From Pseudomonas sp. TH31 (GTDB lineage Bacteria > Pseudomonadota > Gammaproteobacteria > Pseudomonadales > Pseudomonadaceae), in the NCBI RefSeq assembly GCF_016650815.1, contig NZ_JAEKEZ010000033.1, positions 62,001 to 126,000 of the forward strand: 64,000 nt of DNA, written 5' to 3'. Numbering within the stretch: position 1 is the stretch's first letter; the number at the start of each line of letters is the position of its first letter. The translations under genes were made by a program, and so were the position numbers. Below, one piece after another: positions 59,429 through 64,000 of the stretch. Under the pieces are notes generated by a model. That model saw only the letters and a list, made by a program, of their open reading frames with translations. It did not search any database and was not told the origin of the DNA.

Positions 59429-60781
59429 TCAGCGCACCAGGCAAGGTTGTTTGTTGTTGAAGCTCCAGCCTGGAATCAAAAACTGCATCGCGACGCTGTC
59501 GTCCCGAGCGCCGAGGCCCATGCCTTTGTACAGTTCGTGCGCCTTGGCCACGGCGTCCATGTCGATCTCTACACCCAGGCCATGCTTGGTTGGCACCTTG
59601 ACGTAGCCGCCTTCAATTTTCAGCGGTTCCTTGGTCAGGCGTTGGCCGTCTTGCCAGATCCAGTGCGTGTCGATCGCGGTGATCTCTCCGGGTGCGGCGG
59701 CCGCCACTTGAGTGAACATGGCCAGGGAAATATCGAAGTGGTTGTTGGAATGAGAACCCCAGGTCAGACCCCATTCGTGGCACATCTGGGCAACCCGGAC
59801 TGAGCCTTGCATCGTCCAGAAGTGCGGATCGGCAAGCGGGATGTCGACCGATTGCAACTGGATGGCGTGGCCCATTTCGCGCCAATCGGTCGCGATCATG
59901 TTGGTCGCGGTTTTCAGACCTGTTGCACGGCGGAATTCAGCCATGACTTCGCGGCCTGAATAACCGTTTTCTGCACCACACGGATCTTCAGCGTAGGCGA
60001 GCACGTGATGCTGATCCCGACATAACCGGATGGCTTCCTTAAGCGACCATGCGCCATTCGGGTCGAGCGTGATACGGGCATCGGGAAAGCGTTCAGCCAG
60101 CGCAGTGACGGCTTCAATTTCTTCGTCACCACTCAATACGCCGCCCTTGAGCTTGAAGTCGTTGAAACCGTATTTCGCTTTTGCTGCTTCGGCCAGTCGC
60201 ACGATTGCTTCGGCGGTCATGGCTTTCTCGTGACGCACTCGAAACCACTTGTCTTCAGCTTCGGACTCGTTACGGTAGGCCAGGTCGGTAACGTTACGGT
60301 CACCGATGTAGAACAGGTAGCCGAGCATTTTCACCGCATCTCGCTGCTGGCCTTCGCCCAGCAACGCCGCGATCGGAACCTCGAGGAATTGACCCAGCAG
60401 GTCGAGCAGGGCGGCTTCCATGGCCGTCACGGCATGAATAGTGGTACGCAGGTCAAAGGTTTGCAGGCCGCGACCGGCAGAGTCTCTCGATGCAAAGGTG
60501 GTACGCATCTGGTTGAGGATGCGTTGGTACTGACCGATGGGCTGACCCAGGACCAGACTACGAGCATCTTCAAGCGTCTCGCGAATGCGCTCGCCACCGG
60601 GTACTTCACCCACGCCGGTGTTACCGGAGCTGTCTTTGATTATGACGATATTGCGGGTGAAAAACGGGCCGTGGGCCCCGCTCAGGTTCAGCAGCATGCT
60701 GTCGTGGCCGGCTACGGGCACTACTTGAAAGCTGGTGACGACAGGTGACTTGGTGGTGTTGGCAGCGTGTTCAGCGTTCAT
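59429..60781 (-). CDS. gudD: Glucarate dehydratase
   Basis: A 450-residue enolase-superfamily enzyme that removes water from D-glucarate (and L-idarate) to give 5-dehydro-4-deoxy-D-glucarate. The N-terminal cap reads SPVVTSFQVVPVAGHDSMLL with GVGEVPGGE. The barrel has FKLKGGVLSGDEEIE (KxK-type base), LDPNGAWSLKEAI and YAEDPCGAENG (metal ligands), TNMIATDW, and GLTWGSHSNNHFDISL with the catalytic His. Length and order match GudD. It lies between the MFS permease and the aldehyde dehydrogenase in the same direction. Confidence 0.93.
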   Translation of the reverse strand: MNAEHAANTTKSPVVTSFQVVPVAGHDSMLLNLSGAHGPFFTRNIVIIKDSSGNTGVGEVPGGERIRETLEDARSLVLGQPIGQYQRILNQMRTTFASRDSAGRGLQTFDLRTTIHAVTAMEAALLDLLGQFLEVPIAALLGEGQQRDAVKMLGYLFYIGDRNVTDLAYRNESEAEDKWFRVRHEKAMTAEAIVRLAEAAKAKYGFNDFKLKGGVLSGDEEIEAVTALAERFPDARITLDPNGAWSLKEAIRLCRDQHHVLAYAEDPCGAENGYSGREVMAEFRRATGLKTATNMIATDWREMGHAIQLQSVDIPLADPHFWTMQGSVRVAQMCHEWGLTWGSHSNNHFDISLAMFTQVAAAAPGEITAIDTHWIWQDGQRLTKEPLKIEGGYVKVPTKHGLGVEIDMDAVAKAHELYKGMGLGARDDSVAMQFLIPGWSFNNKQPCLVR

Positions 60782-60823
60782 GGCAAGTTCCTACAAAAAA
60801 GGTCGTTCAGCGATCAATGGAGG

Positions 60824-62191
60824 TCAGTGTGATTTGCTGACGGTCGCGCCCGTTGGAATGGCATTTGGCGGCGTCAGCAGGGCCGATGGTTTTGGCGAGG
60901 TTTTGGCAAAGAACACCAGTATCGCGGCGAGTACCGAGGTGCCGGCCAAGCCATAGAGACCACCCTGGATCGACCCGGTTGTTTGTTCCAGGAAGCCAAA
61001 GGTCGTCGGTGCCACGAAACCACCCAGGTTGCCGATCGAGTTGATCAACGCGATGACGGCGGCGGCGATACGGGCATCCAGATAGCCTTGGGGAATTGGC
61101 CAGAACAACGAAGACGCGGACTTGAAGCCAATGGCGGCAAAACAGATGGCGACGAAGGCGAAGATCGGCCCACCGTTGGTGGACATGAACATGCCGGCTG
61201 CAGCAATCAACAGCGCAGTCGCGACCCAGGCCTGCTGGAACTTGAATTTGCCCGACAGCGAAGCGAAGGCGTACATGGCGATGATGGAGATCAGCCAGGG
61301 GATCGAGTTGAAAAACCCTACTTGCACGTCACTCAGGTCGCCCATTTTCTTGATGATGCTGGGGAGCCAGAAGGTCGCTGCGTAGATCGTCAGTTGAATG
61401 CAGAAGTACAAGGCGCAAAACAGCAGGATTTGGCGATCTTTAAGCAGTTTGCCAATGGTCGGTTTGACCGTGGTCAGCGCTTCACGCTCACGCTGTTCCT
61501 GATCGATCGCGCCTACCAGGGCATTCTTTTCTTCAAGGCTCATCCATTTAGCGTCGTGGGGTTTGGAGTCAAGCCAGAACCAGACAAAGAAACCCAGCGC
61601 CACAGAGGCCAGACCTTCGATGGCGAACATCCATTGCCAGCCGTGAAAACCGAATCCTTCAATCTGTAACAGGGCACCCGACAGCGGGCCGGAAATCAGC
61701 GAAGCAACAGCGGAACCACTGAGGAAAATGGCAATGGCTTTACCACGCTCGACACCTGGCAGCCAACGGGTGAAGTAGTAGATAACGCCGGGAAAGAAGC
61801 CAGCTTCGGCGACGCCCAGCAGAAAGCGCAGAATGTAGAAATGGGTTTCGTTCTGGATGAACGCCATCATCGCGGCGACGATGCCCCAGGTGAACATGAT
61901 GCGGGTCAGCCAGATGCGCGCTCCGACTTTTTGCAGGAGCATGTTGGAAGGCACTTCGAACAATGCATAGCCGATGAAGAAGAGGCCTGCACCCAGTCCG
62001 TAGGCCGCAGCGCCGATACCGAGGTCATGCTCTATGTGCGTGCGCACAAAACCGATGTTGACCCGGTCAATGTAGTTAAGGATAAACATGATGACGAAAA
62101 GTGGGAGGACATGTCTCTTCACTTTGCTCACGGCGCGAGCGAGAATCGAGTCACCTTCTGGAACGACAGATGCATTGCTTGAATTGTTCAC
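60824..62191 (-). CDS. gudP: MFS transporter, glucarate/galactarate (GudP/ACS family)
   Basis: A 455-residue permease with twelve predicted membrane segments. FILNYIDRVNIGFVRTHIEH is the ACS-family first-helix signature. GVAEAGFFPGVIYYFTRWLP in helix 4-5 and the central cytoplasmic loop (DQEQREREALTTVKPT) also fit. The gene context makes D-glucarate or galactarate the likely substrate. Specific assignment from sequence alone is not possible, so the symbol is by context. ATG 62191 is the only reasonable start. Confidence 0.82.
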   Translation of the reverse strand: MNNSSNASVVPEGDSILARAVSKVKRHVLPLFVIMFILNYIDRVNIGFVRTHIEHDLGIGAAAYGLGAGLFFIGYALFEVPSNMLLQKVGARIWLTRIMFTWGIVAAMMAFIQNETHFYILRFLLGVAEAGFFPGVIYYFTRWLPGVERGKAIAIFLSGSAVASLISGPLSGALLQIEGFGFHGWQWMFAIEGLASVALGFFVWFWLDSKPHDAKWMSLEEKNALVGAIDQEQREREALTTVKPTIGKLLKDRQILLFCALYFCIQLTIYAATFWLPSIIKKMGDLSDVQVGFFNSIPWLISIIAMYAFASLSGKFKFQQAWVATALLIAAAGMFMSTNGGPIFAFVAICFAAIGFKSASSLFWPIPQGYLDARIAAAVIALINSIGNLGGFVAPTTFGFLEQTTGSIQGGLYGLAGTSVLAAILVFFAKTSPKPSALLTPPNAIPTGATVSKSH

Positions 62192-62259
62192 AATTCAAAT
62201 CTCCCACTGATTATTTTTATGCGGGTTTGAGCGTGACGCCGGCGGTTGTAGCAAACGAA

Positions 62260-63170
62260 TTACTGAGCGCCGAGCTTCTTGATCAAGACATCCAGTTCTT
62301 CCATTTCATTCGGCAGCAGGTCGGTCAGAGGGGCTCGCACCGGGCCGGCATCGTGCCCGACAAGCTTGGCGCCGGCTTTTACGATACTCACGCCATAGCC
62401 TTCGCAGCGATTGCGGATATCCAGGTAAGGCAGAAAGAAATCGTCGATGAGCTTGCCTACTGTCTCATGGTCTTCAGCAGCGATTGCCCGGTAGAACGCC
62501 ATGGCCGTTTTTGGAATGAAGTTGAATACTGCTGAAGAGTAGACCGGCACACCCAGCGCTTTATAAGCAGCGGCATACACTTCGGCGGTTGGCAGACCGC
62601 CGAGATAGGTAAAGCGTTCGCCCAGGCGGCGGCGAATCGAAACCATGCTTTCAATGTCACCCACGCCGTCCTTGAAACCGATCAGGTTAGGGCAGCGATC
62701 AGCGAGTTTTTCCAGGCTGTCGGCGTTCAGTCGGCAGACATTGCGGTTGTACACCACTACACCGAAGTCCACTGATTTGCAGACTTGTTCGACGTGAGCG
62801 ACCAAGCCTTCCTGGCTTGCCTCGGTCAGGTAGTGGGGAGCAGCAATACGCCTGCGGCCCCCAGACGCTCGGCTTCCTGTGCATAAGCAATGGCTTGGCG
62901 GGTAGCGCCACCAGTACCAGCGAGAATCGGCACCTCGCCGCGGCAGGTATCAACAGCCACCTTGATGATCTCGGAGTATTCGCTGGCCTCGAGCGAAAAG
63001 AACTCGCCCGTGCCACCTGCCGCGAACAGCGCGCTGGCGCCGTAGGGTGCCAGCCATTCGAGGCGCTTGGCATAGGTGTCTGCACGGAAGTCGCCGGCTG
63101 CGTCGAAGTCGGTCAATGGAAAGGACAGGAGGCCTTCGGAGAGGATGGACTTGAGTTCTTGTGGATTCAT
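62260..63170 (-). pseudogene. kdgD: 5-dehydro-4-deoxyglucarate dehydratase, frameshifted by one base
   Basis: The first frame begins MNPQELKSILSEGLLSFPLT and includes APYGASALFAAGGTGEFFSL, running to GAAGVLLLP. The second resumes LTEASQEGLVAHVEQVCKSV, VVVYNRNVCRLNADS and the Schiff-base Lys in LIGFKDGVGDIESM, ending LDVLIKKLGAQ. One more G in the run 62835-62838 restores LLPHYLTEASQ and a 303-residue enzyme, the usual KdgD length. It decarboxylates and dehydrates 5-keto-4-deoxyglucarate to 2-oxoglutarate semialdehyde. It is the first gene of the operon and probably functional if the base is a sequencing error. Start ATG 63170. Confidence 0.85.
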
Positions 63171-63231
63171 GTGATTCGCCTGCATCGCTGGTTTTTATTG
63201 AGATGTCTGGTGCGCCTTGTGTTGATAGACA

Positions 63232-63239
63232 TCATACAA
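63232..63239 (+). promoter_or_regulatory. Putative GntR operator half-site 1 (TCATACAA)
   Basis: TCATACAAG lies 62 bp upstream of the kdgD start. The same core recurs at 63350 (inverted) and 63428 in the divergent gap with the GntR gene. Confidence 0.45.
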
Positions 63240-63349
63240 GTGGTTTTTTTGCTTCGCAATGTGATGCGCTGTGTTTGTTTGCATAACGAAAGCTTAAGAA
63301 CTGATTTTAGGCTATTTTAGCCAGCAATTACTGGCTTTTACCGCTTTTT

Positions 63350-63357
63350 TTGTATGA
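63350..63357 (-). promoter_or_regulatory. Putative GntR operator half-site 2 (TTGTATGA)
   Basis: The inverse of TCATACAA, in the middle of the divergent gap, next to a T-rich run. Confidence 0.4.
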
Positions 63358-63427
63358 GAATTTTATGGCGAAGTGCGTTGGCGTGGCTCGAAGAACATCG
63401 GGAGATGAATGGAGTAATAGTATGTTG

Positions 63428-63435
63428 TCATACAA
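63428..63435 (+). promoter_or_regulatory. Putative GntR operator half-site 3 (TCATACAA)
   Basis: TTGTCATACAAGTTGG at 63425-63440 contains an imperfect dyad (TTGT and ACAA) typical of FadR-subfamily GntR operators. It lies about 105 bp before the regulator start. Confidence 0.45.
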
Positions 63436-63539
63436 GTTGGCTGGCTGGAGGAGGCGAAGGGGCAGAGTGTTTCTACGTTCGCCAGAAACCCGTTGGCGAG
63501 TGTTAAGCTCTTAAAAGCTAATTTTCCGGACTCAAAAAA

Positions 63540-64000
63540 ATGCAAAGTGAAGGCGGAACTCCTGTCCGTAGACGTTCCAATAATCTGGCTCAAGGCTTGG
63601 TTGAAGCGCTTACACAGCGCATTTTGCTCGGGCAATTAAGCCCCGGTGAAAAACTGCCTTCGGAAACCGCCATCGTTTCTGAGCATGGCGTGAGCCGAAC
63701 CGTGGTCAGGGAAGCTATTTCCAAGCTGCAGGCTTCGGGGTTGGTAGAAACACGTCACGGAATAGGGACGTTTGTGCTGGAGCAGCAATCCCGGCCAGGA
63801 CTGCGCCTTCATATGGATACTGTGGCCAGTGTCAGAAGCATGCTTGAGCTGCGTTTGGGGCTGGAGGTACAGGCTGTTGCGCTGGCAGCTGTTCGCAGAA
63901 CTGAAGATCAGCTCTCTCGTATGCGTCACGCCTTGAGCGATTACCAGGCGTCGTTGGCTAATAACGACAGCTGTGTTGAGGAGGACAAGCGCTTTCACCA
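63540..64000 (+). CDS. GntR-family (FadR subfamily) transcriptional regulator, partial
   Basis: The frame from ATG 63540 is open to the window end, with 153 complete codons. The winged helix-turn-helix reads LVEALTQRILLGQLSPGEKL, PSETAIVSEHGVSRTVVREA, ISKLQASGLVETRHGIGTFV. Then the FadR-type C-terminal helical domain begins (SVRSMLELRLGLEVQAVALA). FadR-subfamily regulators sense carboxylic acids such as sugar acids. It is divergent from kdgD and is the probable repressor of the glucarate operon. The C-terminus lies outside the window. Confidence 0.85.
   Translation, partial: MQSEGGTPVRRRSNNLAQGLVEALTQRILLGQLSPGEKLPSETAIVSEHGVSRTVVREAISKLQASGLVETRHGIGTFVLEQQSRPGLRLHMDTVASVRSMLELRLGLEVQAVALAAVRRTEDQLSRMRHALSDYQASLANNDSCVEEDKRFH

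Noticed and set aside
1..64000. tRNA, rRNA, prophage or conjugative genes
   Set aside because: No cloverleaf-like or conserved RNA sequence was noticed, and no integrase, phage structural or transfer gene was recognised on either strand.

Overview
The window is a GC-rich chromosomal segment of a Pseudomonas, most likely from the P. fluorescens group. The evidence is the benC-benD end of a benzoate operon, osmE, cstA-ybdD, a 3-mercaptopropionate dioxygenase that recalls P. aeruginosa PA2602, an SsuF-like Mop protein, and abundant Pseudomonas REP-type palindromes. There is no tRNA, rRNA, CRISPR array, intact transposase or prophage. Most of the segment is an island of organosulfur acquisition and oxidation, with a sugar-acid operon at the right end.

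Layout. 0-3.5 kb: the tail of benC, benD, a Nudix hydrolase, OsmE and small lipoproteins. 3.5-10.6 kb: two TonB-dependent receptors flanking an exported RidA and a Tat-exported FAD amine oxidase. 11-19.5 kb: a leftward operon (3-mercaptopropionate dioxygenase, four-domain rhodanese, two sulfonate-type binding proteins, LLM monooxygenase, peroxiredoxin-like protein, acyl-CoA-dehydrogenase-like flavoenzyme, D-hydroxyacid dehydrogenase) with a divergent LysR regulator. 20.8-27.2 kb: a class II aldolase, a DyP peroxidase, another LLM monooxygenase and a divergent SsuCB-type ABC transporter with a lipoprotein binding protein. 27.4-31 kb: a 2-oxoglutarate oxygenase joined to a MetQNI transporter. 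31-33.3 kb: a decayed sugar ABC ATPase fused by a deletion to the 3' part of a TonB receptor. 34-37.6 kb: a Met/Cys-rich protein, an XRE-cupin regulator with a coupled 53-residue gene, a 101-bp tandem REP array, an orphan SsuA and an SsuF-like Mop protein. 37.8-42.4 kb: a response regulator and sensor kinase divergent from cstA-ybdD. 42.5-54.3 kb: a LysR regulator and a rightward operon (two amino-acid binding proteins, FAD D-hydroxyacid dehydrogenase, aminotransferase, two permeases, ATPase, cysteine-dioxygenase-like enzyme, GST, and a rhodanese fused to a PLP C-S lyase). 54.4-57.3 kb: small unknown genes and an SRAP/YedK protein. 57.7-64 kb: a complete D-glucarate route (KdgD, MFS permease, GudD, ketoglutarate-semialdehyde dehydrogenase) with a divergent GntR regulator cut by the window edge.

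How the parts work together. At least four sulfonate-type binding proteins are served by one visible permease/ATPase pair. Flavin monooxygenases, a 2-oxoglutarate oxygenase and two thiol-dioxygenase-family enzymes would oxidise the imported organosulfur compounds, and two related multi-rhodanese proteins would handle sulfane sulfur. The 43.6-54.3 kb operon looks like a self-contained route for a sulfur amino acid or cysteine conjugate and is the best candidate here for an undescribed system.

Quality warning. Ten genes each carry what looks like one missing base, all at short homopolymers. This pattern suggests consensus sequencing errors more than gene decay. I mark these genes as frameshifted (pseudogene type where no single start restores the protein) and describe the product expected after restoring one base.
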